NCBI RefSeq assembly: GCF_002310815.1
Contig: NZ_CP011033.1
Coordinates: 62,001 to 126,000 of the forward strand
DNA from: Pseudoalteromonas tunicata
Lineage (GTDB): Bacteria; Pseudomonadota; Gammaproteobacteria; Enterobacterales; Alteromonadaceae
Direction of reading: 5' to 3'
DNA: 64,000 nucleotides
Shown: positions 25,275-34,918 of the stretch, one piece after another
Numbering within the stretch: the stretch's first letter is position 1
Layout of the letters: each line of letters begins with the position of its first letter
The notes under the pieces: model-generated
Databases searched by the model: none
What the model saw: the letters and a program-made list of their open reading frames with translations, nothing else
Told to the model about the DNA's origin: nothing
Position numbers and translations under genes: made by a program

Positions 25275-25558
25275 GTTTTAATACAATCACTTCATTTTTT
25301 GAGATTGACGCCGCCATGAACAACTAACTCCTGTTACCCAATGTTTTTTATTTATTTGGATCAACAGGGTGAGTGGGCGCAGCTCAATACCTTTTATATT
25401 TTCGTTGTTTGTTTAACTACTCGATTATTTGCACTGTTCATGTAATGGCATGATTTTTCATGGTGTACTCTATTTAGCTAGTTTCAGTTATAGCGAAAAA
25501 AATCACTATTTTGCTCAGCCACGGCCCCTGTTTTATTTACCTGCAGGAGGCTATTTAT
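25275..25558 (+). promoter_or_regulatory. Leader region of the ABC-F gene, copy B (possible attenuator)
   Basis: About 280 bases upstream of the ABC-F start are conserved in the orphan copy at 22454-22724. It includes a three-codon frame ATG AAC AAC TAA at 25316-25327 (ATG AAC AAA TAA in copy A), a conserved GGGCGCAG block and the ribosome-binding site GCAGGAGG, 6 bases before the ATG. Long conserved leaders with tiny ORFs are known before antibiotic-induced ABC-F genes. No paired terminator/antiterminator stems were worked out here. Confidence 0.5.
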
Positions 25559-27128
25559 GCCATCTTTTCATCTTAATCATCTTCATTTGCAGCTCAATTG
25601 CGGCCGCATTCTTTTTAACGACCTTAATTGGCATCACCACCATCATAGGTCTGCCTTGATTGGCCAAAACGGAGTAGGAAAGTCACTTTTGGCGCAATTA
25701 CTGATTGGTGAACTCAAGCCGACTTCTGGCGATGTGAGCGTGCCACAATCAGTGGGGTACTTTGCTCAAAGCCATGTTTTAGCGCATTCAAAACAAACCA
25801 TAGCCCAATTTTTAGCGGTCGATAGCGTGCTTTATGCACTTGAACAAGTGGCGAAGGGCCAGATTGAGCAGCATTGGTTTGATACCATTGGTGAGTGCTG
25901 GCAGATACATAATGAGCTAACTGTTTTAATGAGGAAGCTCAGATTACCAACCGATTTAAACTTGCCCGTTGCGAGGCTAAGTGGTGGGCAGCAAGCAACC
26001 TTGACCTTGTGGCGTTTGTTTAACGAGCCTCATGAATTACTTATTTTAGATGAGCCGTCAAATCATCTCGATCATGAGGGAAAGATCTGGTTGCTGGAAC
26101 AGATGCAGCACTTTAAGGGCGCGATATTATTGATTAGCCACGATCGTTTATTACTTGAAAATATTGAGCATATTTATGAGCTAGATAGTATTGGTTTACA
26201 CCATTACGCGGGCAATTATTCAAGTTATGTAACGCAAAAACACGCTGAACAACAGGCTGTTGAGCGTCAATTAATGCAAGTAAAACGCGAACAACAACGC
26301 GTTGTATGCACTGTGCAACAAAACCAAGAAAAGGCTCAGCAGCGAGCGCAGCAAGGGCGTAAGTTATCACGCCAAGGCAGTCAGCCTAAAATATTACAAG
26401 ATTTTAAAAAGGGCAGGGCCTCAGCTCAATTAGCGCGGGCGGTTAGCATTGCGCATGAGCGAAAAACTGATTTACAGCAGCGTATTAGTCAGTTGCAACA
26501 ACGCCAAGCAGACTCAGTGACGCAGCAGGTCTATTTACAAACGGTCAGTCAAACCAGTGGCCTGAAAACCCAATTACGTGCCAATCAATGTGTTCTACCT
26601 TTTGGCCAGAGTTCCCCTTTAACGTTTCAAGTTCTGACTGGGCAAAAGTGGCATGTTACAGGTACCAATGGCGCAGGAAAATCGACTCTTTTTAAGGTGA
26701 TTCAAGGTCAGCTGCAAGTGCAATCAGGGTCTTTGGTGTGTAATGCGCCAGTTTTTTGTTTAGATCAACATGCCAGCATATTTAAAACAACACAGAGCGT
26801 TATTGATGAGCTAAACAGGTATTGCCCACACATTAGTCATAGTGATGGCCGTACTTTACTGGCGGGCATTGGCCTACGTGGCGATACCGTAAAGCAACAT
26901 ATCGAGACACTAAGTGGTGGGCAAAAAATGAAACTGGCGATGCTGATTGTCAGCCATCAACAAAGTCAGCCAATGTTATTACTTGATGAACCCGATAACC
27001 ACTTAGATTTAACGTCTAAAGCGCAATTGGCTCAGGCATTAAATATGTATCAAGGCACGTTTTTATTGATCAGCCATGATGAACACTTTGCTGCGAAGGC
27101 CGGTACGATGCAGGTTATTAATTTGTAA
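25557..27128 (+). CDS. ABC-F family ATPase (ribosome-associated, translation factor or antibiotic protection)
   Basis: This 523-residue protein has two ABC domains and no membrane segments. Domain 1: Walker A GQNGVGKS (about 34-42), signature LSGGQQATL (about 141), Walker B LLILDEPSNHLD (about 161-172). A charged coiled linker follows at about 225-335 (QVKREQQRVVCTVQQNQEKA), corresponding to the P-site tRNA interaction motif. Domain 2: GTNGAGKST (about 369), LSGGQKMKL (about 452), LLLDEPDNHLDL (about 474). ABC-F proteins act on ribosomes (EttA, Uup) or give resistance to drugs that target the ribosome (Vga, Msr, VmlR); which applies here is not clear. There is an unusual HHHHH run near residue 26. 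AGGAGG lies 6 bases before the ATG. Confidence 0.88.
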   Translation: MPSFHLNHLHLQLNCGRILFNDLNWHHHHHRSALIGQNGVGKSLLAQLLIGELKPTSGDVSVPQSVGYFAQSHVLAHSKQTIAQFLAVDSVLYALEQVAKGQIEQHWFDTIGECWQIHNELTVLMRKLRLPTDLNLPVARLSGGQQATLTLWRLFNEPHELLILDEPSNHLDHEGKIWLLEQMQHFKGAILLISHDRLLLENIEHIYELDSIGLHHYAGNYSSYVTQKHAEQQAVERQLMQVKREQQRVVCTVQQNQEKAQQRAQQGRKLSRQGSQPKILQDFKKGRASAQLARAVSIAHERKTDLQQRISQLQQRQADSVTQQVYLQTVSQTSGLKTQLRANQCVLPFGQSSPLTFQVLTGQKWHVTGTNGAGKSTLFKVIQGQLQVQSGSLVCNAPVFCLDQHASIFKTTQSVIDELNRYCPHISHSDGRTLLAGIGLRGDTVKQHIETLSGGQKMKLAMLIVSHQQSQPMLLLDEPDNHLDLTSKAQLAQALNMYQGTFLLISHDEHFAAKAGTMQVINL

Positions 27129-27176
27129 AGGGGGTTTACGCTGATATGAATTACTGAGGATTATTACTATTTTATC

Positions 27177-27443
27177 TCATTGATACAAGCCATGACGCCT
27201 GAAAATGAGGCTAATTTCACCTTCTACTATCAGTGCTTTTAATTGGTTATTTATAGCGGGAAGTTGCGCAAGATGTATCGACTTTTTAGACATTACAATA
27301 TAACCGTTTTGCTTGGCAGATAAGCCCAGAGTCGACTCTGTAATTTGGTTAAGGGGATCAAACTGTTTAAGCAATGGTACTACGGTATCATCGTGGTAAA
27401 TAAAGGCGTCAATACGATTTTTATGGAGGGCATCAAACAGTTA
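27177..27443 (-). pseudogene. C-terminal fragment of a periplasmic amino-acid-type solute-binding protein
   Basis: Reading from about 27443 down to 27177 gives about 88 residues (DALHKNRIDAFIYHDDTVV, LLKQFDPLNQ, YIVMSKKSIHLAQL, INNQLKALIVEGEI, ending LIFRRHGLYQ). This fits the last lobe of an SBP_bac_3-type binding protein. In-frame stops occur directly upstream, so only the 3' end of the gene remains. The ATG at 27374 lies inside the remnant and is probably not a real start. Confidence 0.55.
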
Positions 27444-27483
27444 GAAGCCGTATTACAGACACTTAAATGTGGTGATATTACGA

Positions 27484-27552
27484 CAATTACTGGGCGCACC
27501 CACCAATTGAGCATTCATTGCCAAGCGATTGGGCACCCACTTTTAGGGTGCT
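27484..27552 (+). pseudogene. Short fragment of an rluA-like pseudouridine synthase gene
   Basis: About 65 bases encoding TGRTHQLSIHCQAIGHPLLGC are nearly identical to 31530-31594 inside the complete RluA-family gene 4 kb downstream (TGRTHQLRIHSQAIGHPILGC). It is joined directly to the solute-binding-protein remnant and followed by a stop. It is debris from a partial duplication. Confidence 0.8.
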
Positions 27553-27558
27553 AATAGA

Positions 27559-27596
27559 GGTCTTTCTTTTTTAAGCTAAAGGAAAAGAGAAAGACC
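27559..27596 (-). terminator. Hairpin downstream of the large lipoprotein gene
   Basis: GGTCTTTCTTTT and AAAAGAGAAAGACC form a 12-base imperfect stem 38 bases after the stop of the minus-strand gene. It is AT-rich, and its role as a terminator is only probable. Confidence 0.5.
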
Positions 27597-27633
27597 CTGT
27601 TGGCTCGGATGTGATTATATTAATTAAACTTAG

Positions 27634-30552
27634 TTAGTTTATTTGAAACTCGATCGCACCAATATCAATCAATTTAGAGCCATTATTATCACCATCTAAA
27701 GGTCTTTCAGTGCCATTTATATCAATAGAAAGTGTTATATCGGCACCGGTATCGATACTCGGTGAGTTAGCTTGTTGATAACCTAAATAATTAATGAGTG
27801 GATCCGCAAGCACACTGCCGGTCTCTTTTTGCTTATTCAGCATGTTGAAAAAAGGAGTCTCAACTTCAAAAATAAGGTTGTTAATGAGGTTAAAAGTAGA
27901 TGCGGCAGAGAAGTCTTTTAAGGTACTACCGTAAGAGCCATTTTCTATAATAAACCGTGAGTTAGATATAATATTATTGGTCATATTGACCTCATAATGA
28001 GGTGTTACACCAGATCTATAGACTAACTCTAATACTCTGCCAATACCTTGAAAAGTATTATTATTCATGGTTATTTTTGCTTCAGGATAAGCACGAATAA
28101 AATCACAAGCGAAGTAAATATCGGGGTGGGTTAGTAAGTTGCCTGAATACACATTATTTATTGCATTAATTGTTGTTGCATTCTCATCTTTATAATAAGT
28201 GCCAGTTTCAATGTAGGGGCAATGGTACTGTTCGCGAATATAATCATAAAGATACCCTGTATCTAAAGCTGAACCTACGAAGCGATTTTGCGCTAAAGTC
28301 AGTGTGCTATTGTTCATGATAGTCGTCGAAGGTAAATGGTATTGTGTTCCGTCGAACAGGTTATTGTTTATTTGCGAATGGCCTTCGTCAACCGTAATGT
28401 AGTGGCTTGCCAACGTAAAACCAATGAGTTGGCTACTTTGGCCAAGCTTAATTGTGGCTTCGTTAAATAAAGGGTAGTCAGCGCCATTGAAGTACAGTGT
28501 GGCGTTTTGTGATTGTGCTTGAAGTTGTATTTGCTTATTACTTAAGTCGAGAGGCCCTAAATAAATCCCATTTGGTACTGTGATTGTGCTCATGTTTGGG
28601 GCTGTGTCTATCTGTTGCTGGATCACTTGAGTTGGCTGCCCTACGACTAGCGGAAACGTTGCAAACCCAATCGCTTGCTCATTAGTGCTATCACTTTTGG
28701 CTGTAAAACTGATATGCCCTTGACCTTGAGTATGACCAGAAATGGTTAATTTAAATTTATTGTATGCATTCCTATACCCGCCATTGTCAGTAAAAATCAG
28801 CTGGTTTTTTTCCAAGCAGTTATACCACGTATAGGTAGTTTGTTCATAACACTGGGCTGATAATAAGGTTGCAAATTCAGGCAGTTGAAGTTGAACTTTA
28901 AAATGATTCAACGGATCAATAGTTCCTGAAGCGGTCTCTTTTTGTATAAAGCTAAATTCAGCTTCTTCTTGTTCACCCACTAACATTATTATATTAAGTT
29001 GATCATGAGGGACGCTAAAACCAAATTGAGCATCAATGGGAAGCCTGGCTATCTCGATTGTGGCATTATCATTTGTGGTATCAAAATCATGCCCTAAGTA
29101 GGCGACTTTAGCTAAAAGCGAGCTGGTAACTGCTGAAGTATTATTTTTGTCTGCGGTTAAATACACTTTATGGTTTTGGTAATTTCCCGGTTTTAAATGA
29201 TTAATTTGACAAGATAGCTGTAAAAGGTCCTCTGATACGGTACAAAGGCGATGTGATTGGTATGTTTTGCTATCAAATTGGGTTGGTGCTTGAGTTGTGT
29301 AGGTAACATCTACAATCGCAGTTTGGCTAGAATCCGCATTGCTTGATATTAAGGCATCTACTTCAATAGTCGCCCCATAGTTTTTAGGCTCATGAGTAAG
29401 CGATATACTGATATCTGCAATCTTAGGGAGAATTTTAATATTAGTCGGGTGACCCCAATAATGATACTCATCTAAGTTGCTATAACCATCACCATCAAAA
29501 TCGAGTGCAGCATCGGTGGCATCTAAGGGGTTAAATCCAAATGCGACTTCCCAGCCATTTGTCATCCCGTCACCATCGTCATCAGCGAAGTCAAACAACA
29601 TTGAAGCATTAAAGTATTCTTGTAAAAAAATGTACTCTGTTTGCGTTGTTGTGGTGTTAGCTGCATTTAAAAGCGCTATTCGATAATAAGGGTAGTTTGA
29701 GGTTAGATTACCTCGTTGTTCACTATAAAACTCTACCGCAAGTGTTGAAGAGCTGTCGTTCGCGCCTTTAATGGTAAGACTGCCTTGTTCTTCAAATGCC
29801 GAGCCCAGGGTTTTAAGCATAAAAAGCTTGGTAGTACGAACTTGCCAGTACCCCAAATCAGAGTCGAATATATCGCCTTTAACATAAAAACTATTATTAT
29901 TATTGCTACACAGTCCGTTAGGGCTTCCAACGCGATGGGTTTTAAAATCAGAATAGAGGAGTTGATGCTTAGTTTGCGGGTCGGTAAATAACAAGTTATG
30001 GATCTCTTCAGTTTTTGAACAATCCTCACCCAGCTCTTTGAACTGTGATGTACCACTGAGCACTCTTTCACTGATTAAATCTGTATCTAATAAGCTTTTA
30101 ACTTGAATATTTTCAAAGATAATGGTGCTATCAATAAGTTCGCCATTTGCTGAAAATTTATTAGCTCTGACAGTTGCTTTACCATTTGTGACCATGCCAT
30201 CTTCAGAGCAGTTATCAAAGCTAACGTATTTTTCGTTGTCAGAACTACCATTTGTAATGTTTAAACTGCCTCCACCGCTACAACTTGCTCCTACACTACC
30301 AGGGTCATCGTTATAATCGGGAAGTAGTTCTGGTGCAAGTAAGGCAATGTATACATATACTTGTCCTAATGTTGCATTATTTAACGCCGCGGGTGATGCG
30401 TTTCCAGTATAAGCTTCTTTCACATTGATGTATTGACTCAATGGGTCTGTTGGGGGGGGGCTTGGCTGAGGAGGTAAGTCAGGAGTACTATCAGAACCGC
30501 CTCCACAGGCTGTAAGTAAGCTAAAACAGCAGATTAGTATTATACGATTCAT
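27634..30552 (-). CDS. Large lipoprotein with TSP3-like calcium loops and beta-helix (choice-of-anchor Q type)
   Basis: This 972-residue lipoprotein has a lipobox LLTAC at residues 12-16. A Gly/Pro linker follows (PPQPSPPPTDP), part of which is encoded by nine G's on the + strand. Residues about 320-366 carry thrombospondin-type-3/EF-like calcium motifs (DDDGDGMTNGWE, DFDGDGYSNLDEY). About 370-640 looks like Ig/DUF11-type beta domains. About 650-972 is a parallel beta-helix ending SIDTGADITLSID and LIDIGAIEFQ, the signature of choice-of-anchor Q proteins. A surface-exposed glycan-binding or structural role is inferred. The neighbouring genes give no functional link. Confidence 0.82.
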   Translation of the reverse strand: MNRIILICCFSLLTACGGGSDSTPDLPPQPSPPPTDPLSQYINVKEAYTGNASPAALNNATLGQVYVYIALLAPELLPDYNDDPGSVGASCSGGGSLNITNGSSDNEKYVSFDNCSEDGMVTNGKATVRANKFSANGELIDSTIIFENIQVKSLLDTDLISERVLSGTSQFKELGEDCSKTEEIHNLLFTDPQTKHQLLYSDFKTHRVGSPNGLCSNNNNSFYVKGDIFDSDLGYWQVRTTKLFMLKTLGSAFEEQGSLTIKGANDSSSTLAVEFYSEQRGNLTSNYPYYRIALLNAANTTTTQTEYIFLQEYFNASMLFDFADDDGDGMTNGWEVAFGFNPLDATDAALDFDGDGYSNLDEYHYWGHPTNIKILPKIADISISLTHEPKNYGATIEVDALISSNADSSQTAIVDVTYTTQAPTQFDSKTYQSHRLCTVSEDLLQLSCQINHLKPGNYQNHKVYLTADKNNTSAVTSSLLAKVAYLGHDFDTTNDNATIEIARLPIDAQFGFSVPHDQLNIIMLVGEQEEAEFSFIQKETASGTIDPLNHFKVQLQLPEFATLLSAQCYEQTTYTWYNCLEKNQLIFTDNGGYRNAYNKFKLTISGHTQGQGHISFTAKSDSTNEQAIGFATFPLVVGQPTQVIQQQIDTAPNMSTITVPNGIYLGPLDLSNKQIQLQAQSQNATLYFNGADYPLFNEATIKLGQSSQLIGFTLASHYITVDEGHSQINNNLFDGTQYHLPSTTIMNNSTLTLAQNRFVGSALDTGYLYDYIREQYHCPYIETGTYYKDENATTINAINNVYSGNLLTHPDIYFACDFIRAYPEAKITMNNNTFQGIGRVLELVYRSGVTPHYEVNMTNNIISNSRFIIENGSYGSTLKDFSAASTFNLINNLIFEVETPFFNMLNKQKETGSVLADPLINYLGYQQANSPSIDTGADITLSIDINGTERPLDGDNNGSKLIDIGAIEFQIN
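30452..30460 (-). repeat. Nine-base G tract within the lipoprotein coding region
   Basis: Nine G's on the + strand (C9 on the coding strand) fall at about codons 31-34 in the proline linker. A homopolymer this long early in a surface-protein gene can slip during replication and switch the gene off. Confidence 0.6.
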
Positions 30553-31053
30553 ATAATAAACGTCCTTTTATTATTATTGTGATTGGAGCGCTTATTGAAT
30601 TGAAAATAAATAAGTCTCTGGGCCTTTTTGTGAGCCTAGATAATAACTTACTGTTTTAATGTATTCAATCTAGAGACTGCTAAATTGTTGCTTTGAACAT
30701 TTATGCGGTAGCCATTTAAAAAACGAAATATACTTATATCATTAAAATTCAATAAATTTTTTCACTTCAATGCTTACCTCATTATTTTATGGGGCTTGTT
30801 ATCAGCCAATCGCGTTACTGCTAAATGGTATTATGATTTATCTCGACTTACAAAAAAGCGGCAATCTTTACTCGATTTTTCATGCAGTTGCACTTTCAAC
30901 GTGAGTCTTTATGCACAAACACAGAGCCTTTTTCTGGGTTATAAATAGTGTTACTTGGTGTATCGTGTTCTCTATTCTAAAACCATTATTACTTGTAGTT
31001 GCTCCTCAAGCCGTTAGACTAGCGGCTGACTTTATTGTTTACGAGTACGTTTT
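30553..31053 (+). other. Intergenic region, no gene recognised
   Basis: This is 500 AT-rich bases between the divergent lipoprotein and RluA-family genes. A short frame at 30911-31162 overlaps the RluA gene in another frame and resembles nothing known. Promoters for both flanking genes are expected here but none is obvious. Confidence 0.4.
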
Positions 31054-31719
31054 TTGCAGCCTTTACCTGACTCATTTATTGCGCCTAAGTGCGAGCAAGC
31101 CATCGAGATTTTATATCAAGATGAGGCGATTTTACTTATCAACAAACCCAGTGGTTTATTGAGTTTGTCGGGTAAAAATCCGGCTAATTTAGACTCAGTA
31201 CATTATCGTTTATGCCAAGATTTTCCAGCGGCCACGTTATTACACCGTCTTGATTTTGGCACTTCGGGCATTATGTTGGTGGCGTTAAATAAAACCATTA
31301 ATGCGGTATTGATGAGTCAATTTCAGCAACGCACGATTAAAAAAAGTTATACCGCGATTTTAGCTGGGCAGTTAACGCCGCTAAATGGCTCAATTAATTT
31401 ACCGATTGCAAAAGCTGAATTTCCGCGCCATGCGGTATGTTTGCAACGTGGTAAACACGCACAAAGTGATTATCAAGTGCATGCTTATTGCAAAAGTACC
31501 GATAGCACTAAAGTGACTTATTTGCCGGTGACTGGGCGCACCCACCAATTGCGCATTCATAGCCAAGCGATTGGGCACCCAATTTTAGGGTGCGATTTGT
31601 ATGGCACAGTGCACAGTTTATCCCAAGCGCCGCGTTTGATGTTGCATGCAACCTCGTTAACTTTTACACATCCCATCACGTTACAGCGCTTTGAGGGCGT
31701 GTGCCCAAGCCCCTTTTAA
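31054..31719 (+). CDS. RluA-family RNA pseudouridine synthase
   Basis: This 221-residue protein has the RluA/RluC/RluD core. It has ILLINKPSGLLSLSG (motif I), the catalytic Asp67 in LLHRLDFGTSGIM (motif II), and TGRTHQLRIHSQAIGHPILG (motif III), which lines the active site. There is no S4 domain, and the length matches RluA (about 219), which modifies U746 of 23S rRNA and U32 of some tRNAs. The start is a TTG at 31054 with a stop upstream in frame and no strong ribosome-binding site, so it is less certain than the rest. A short fragment of this gene lies 4 kb upstream. Confidence 0.85.
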   Translation: MQPLPDSFIAPKCEQAIEILYQDEAILLINKPSGLLSLSGKNPANLDSVHYRLCQDFPAATLLHRLDFGTSGIMLVALNKTINAVLMSQFQQRTIKKSYTAILAGQLTPLNGSINLPIAKAEFPRHAVCLQRGKHAQSDYQVHAYCKSTDSTKVTYLPVTGRTHQLRIHSQAIGHPILGCDLYGTVHSLSQAPRLMLHATSLTFTHPITLQRFEGVCPSPF

Positions 31720-31947
31720 TTATTTAAGCCAATGTAGATTGAGCGGATCCTTGTGAGATAACACCTTATCAACACTGAAATGGCAGCCGTAGTTTTTTAA
31801 TTTTATTAGCTGTTTCCATTTTTTATCCTCATTTCACTTTTATGCTAGCGCCATCGTTATGAAGGAGAGCTTTTTTGGCTTAGTCCTAGATAACATCATG
31901 TTTAGCTTTTAATCATAAAACGAAAATAGATTTAAAAAGGGATCACT

Positions 31948-32409
31948 ATGGATAAGTGTCTTAAGCAGTTTTTAGACGTATGGCAACCTTATCAAAAAGA
32001 GTTGTTTAGTTATGTTGATTGCGATTTAGATAAGTTTCTTGAACACCATTGTACGTTTGCAGGCAGGAATGAGCTCGTAGAAGCAAAAATGAGAAAAGAG
32101 CTCATTCTTGAACTTTGTAAGCAAGTGCAATGTAAGTTACTTGATATTGGCGAAAAAAACCTAATTATTGCTCCTATGTATCATTGGAATGAACTGTTGG
32201 TTAGGTACCCTAAAATTGCTCAAATTGGTTTTTTAACACCTTTCAGTTTTTTAAGTCATTGGCTTTCTTTGCATCATTTAACTCAGTTAGTTAAAGAGGA
32301 TGGTTTTCGCGAAGCCTTGTTACTGGTTGATCGATACATTGCTTTGCTTGAATACAAATTTGAGCAGAATGCAGAAACTAGTGGTAAATATCCACAACTG
32401 TCTTTTTAA
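31948..32409 (+). CDS. Hypothetical protein
   Basis: This 153-residue soluble protein is not recognised. It is rich in Leu, Glu, Lys and His, with predicted helices and no signal peptide. It has a good start (AAAAGGGATCACT before ATG 31948) and the codon use of a normal gene. It stands alone between the RluA gene and a convergent sensor kinase gene, so context gives no function. Confidence 0.65.
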   Translation: MDKCLKQFLDVWQPYQKELFSYVDCDLDKFLEHHCTFAGRNELVEAKMRKELILELCKQVQCKLLDIGEKNLIIAPMYHWNELLVRYPKIAQIGFLTPFSFLSHWLSLHHLTQLVKEDGFREALLLVDRYIALLEYKFEQNAETSGKYPQLSF

Positions 32410-32530
32410 TCAATAGATTAAACAGTTTTAAATTAAGCGATTTTATTTATAAAACAATGTGACTGAGTATTATAAATGATTTATATCGGCAGAGACTCGG
32501 TTGTTTTATTTGATCACGTTTGAGCATCAA

Positions 32531-34876
32531 TCAATCTATCTCGAGAGTCACAATTTGAATCGAATCATTTGGGATGGGTAAAGTCACGGTTATGGTGACT
32601 CCTTTGCCGGTATCGCTATCACAATCAACTGTGCCATTTAAAATTTGAGTTACGATATTAAAAAAGATGGCACCACCGAGCCCTGTGGCGCCAAGATTTC
32701 GTTTAGTGGTGTAGAAGGGGACAAAGATGTTTTTTACTAAATTGCGTGCAATTCCAACCCCATTATCGCAATAGTCAATGCGTATCTCGTGTTTATTAAG
32801 CGTGATATTAATCGAAATTTCGCCATGCTCAACGTCAACAAAGCCATGTTCAATCGAACCATTGATGAGATAACTAAAGATGTAATGAAAAATAGTTTTA
32901 AAACTATCAATAGAGAAAGTAGGGCATTGTAATAACACTGTATGTTGCCGAGTTTTGGGCTCAAAAGAATCCATTAATTGTTGTAAAAATGGTTTAACGG
33001 CAAATACACTGCGTAATTCGCTATCTTTATTTACTGCTAATTCTTTAAATCGGCTTACTAATATTGCTGCACGATGATTATTTTTATTTACCAACTCTGC
33101 AGCAGTTAAAATAGCGGTGAGCTTATCTATTAAGTCATTCTTTTTTAATTGATTATTATGGGTCAGTTTTAATAGATCATCGACTTGCTCTGTCAAGAGT
33201 GTTGAACCTGTAATACTAATGCCAAGTGGGGTGTTGATTTCATGGGCGACACCTGCGACTAAATGCCCAAGTTCTGCAAACTTTTCTCGTTCAATTAGTT
33301 TTTTCTGCGTCACTTTTAAGCTATTGAGCACAGTTTCAAGTTCGGTATTGGTGTTTAATAGGGCCTGATTTGTATGCTCTTTTATCGCGACTAATTTCTT
33401 AATTGTAAAATGGTCCCCAGTCATAATTAAAATATGATTACCTATAATCGAAATTAGTATTAAACAAGGTATTAGGATGAGCCAGTATTGTTTAACTTGG
33501 GTATCTTTAAGCCATTGTTCGGTTGGTTTTATCAATAATGAAATTGCCTGATCACCAACTTTAAATCTTGTTTTTTTCAGTAGTTCTTCGGTGGTTAATT
33601 CGGTGACAGAGTTTTTGAGCGTGCTATTAGAGTTATTCGTGGAATCGAACAATACTGCTTGAGGTTTATTTTGCTCATTAACTCGCAATAATTTCACATC
33701 TAAATCATCGAAATTTAAAGATGTAAAAGCAAGTTGAGTAAATTTGCCAATATCAAGCACTCCGGTAATAAATCCTGCTATCTCATTATTAACGAGATAA
33801 GGCAGTAATAATAAAATAGCGAGCTCATTTTTATTATTTTGTAATATAGAAACTTCCTGGGTGGCAACTAAACTTTTGTTTTTGATAGCAAGATCAATTG
33901 CATTTCGTTTAAAGGTTTCTTGATAAATGTCGATCCCAATCACTTGTTTGTTCTGCTGATAGGGATAGATAGATTCAACAATAACTTGGCGATTGTACGG
34001 TGTTGTAAGATTGCCCGATAAATCAGTTGAGCTGTTAATCAAGCGATTGCGGGAAATAGCAACAAATGCCTCGTTTCGGGTTAACAGATCTTGCATATAA
34101 AGGGCGTAGTCTGGGTCAGCGATTGGGTTCGTTTTTGGCTGTAAAGAGCGAATATTATACAGTGCGTTAATGTGAGATGTTATATGTTGCTCAAGCGCTT
34201 GGCTGACACTCGTTGATTGCTGCTGAATAAGGTTATCTAAACGTTGAAATTCATAATCCCGAGAAAATGAATAAATAGTAAATGTAAAAACTAACATCAA
34301 AGAAAACGAAATGTTAATTATATAGCGTCGGCTTTGCCATTGCGCTTTGTCTTTTAGCAAGATGCCAAGCAACATAGGGCAGAACAAAATAATGCCAAAA
34401 CTGTCACCTATCCACCACGTTAGCCAATCATATGGCAATTGAGTAAGCGGAATATTACCAGTTAAATACAAACTTAGGCTGGCTAAACTCGACGCAATTA
34501 AAGTACTTAAAAAAGCACATAATGCAAACCAAGCAATATCATTACGATTAATCAAATCTAGGTTAAACGGCTTCTTTAATGATAATAAATAGCATCCTCC
34601 CCAAGCTTGTAGCGTTACAGCAGTGGCAATAAAAACAAGATTTAACATTGGAAATTGAAAGTCAGTCAGTATTGAATTGACCAAGCTTGATGCGAACCAG
34701 ACGCTAGGTAGTAGCCGATAGCCATATAGTAATACTGCTGTCAGAGCCACACCCGATGCAGGCCAAATAGGGCTGATGTAACCGCCATGTTGGCTCAGTG
34801 ATAGCGTTAACCAAGCAGCAGCAAAATAGGCGAGCGTAAAGAATATATTAAGCCGCAAAGTGTGCATTGTTATCAT
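32531..34876 (-). CDS. MASE1-domain sensor histidine kinase
   Basis: This 781-residue kinase has a MASE1 integral-membrane sensor at about 8-200 (WLTLSLSQHGGYISPIWPASG, WLTWWIGDSFGIILFCPML), a periplasmic CHASE/Cache-like loop at about 215-460, and another membrane helix near 468-488. HisKA has phospho-His near 544 in HLVAGVAHEINTPLG, and HATPase has IDYCDNGVGIAR and GATGLGG. There is no receiver domain, and no response regulator gene is adjacent. A chemoreceptor gene lies 42 bp upstream on the same strand. Confidence 0.88.
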   Translation of the reverse strand: MITMHTLRLNIFFTLAYFAAAWLTLSLSQHGGYISPIWPASGVALTAVLLYGYRLLPSVWFASSLVNSILTDFQFPMLNLVFIATAVTLQAWGGCYLLSLKKPFNLDLINRNDIAWFALCAFLSTLIASSLASLSLYLTGNIPLTQLPYDWLTWWIGDSFGIILFCPMLLGILLKDKAQWQSRRYIINISFSLMLVFTFTIYSFSRDYEFQRLDNLIQQQSTSVSQALEQHITSHINALYNIRSLQPKTNPIADPDYALYMQDLLTRNEAFVAISRNRLINSSTDLSGNLTTPYNRQVIVESIYPYQQNKQVIGIDIYQETFKRNAIDLAIKNKSLVATQEVSILQNNKNELAILLLLPYLVNNEIAGFITGVLDIGKFTQLAFTSLNFDDLDVKLLRVNEQNKPQAVLFDSTNNSNSTLKNSVTELTTEELLKKTRFKVGDQAISLLIKPTEQWLKDTQVKQYWLILIPCLILISIIGNHILIMTGDHFTIKKLVAIKEHTNQALLNTNTELETVLNSLKVTQKKLIEREKFAELGHLVAGVAHEINTPLGISITGSTLLTEQVDDLLKLTHNNQLKKNDLIDKLTAILTAAELVNKNNHRAAILVSRFKELAVNKDSELRSVFAVKPFLQQLMDSFEPKTRQHTVLLQCPTFSIDSFKTIFHYIFSYLINGSIEHGFVDVEHGEISINITLNKHEIRIDYCDNGVGIARNLVKNIFVPFYTTKRNLGATGLGGAIFFNIVTQILNGTVDCDSDTGKGVTITVTLPIPNDSIQIVTLEID

Positions 34877-34918
34877 GCAATTCCCCCCTAAAAAACATAG
34901 GATGGCGCTCTTAATTTA

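Noticed and set aside
27345..27554. 69-codon + strand frame ending in an RluA motif
   Set aside because: It is a chimera of antisense solute-binding-protein debris and a short rluA fragment, not a functional gene.
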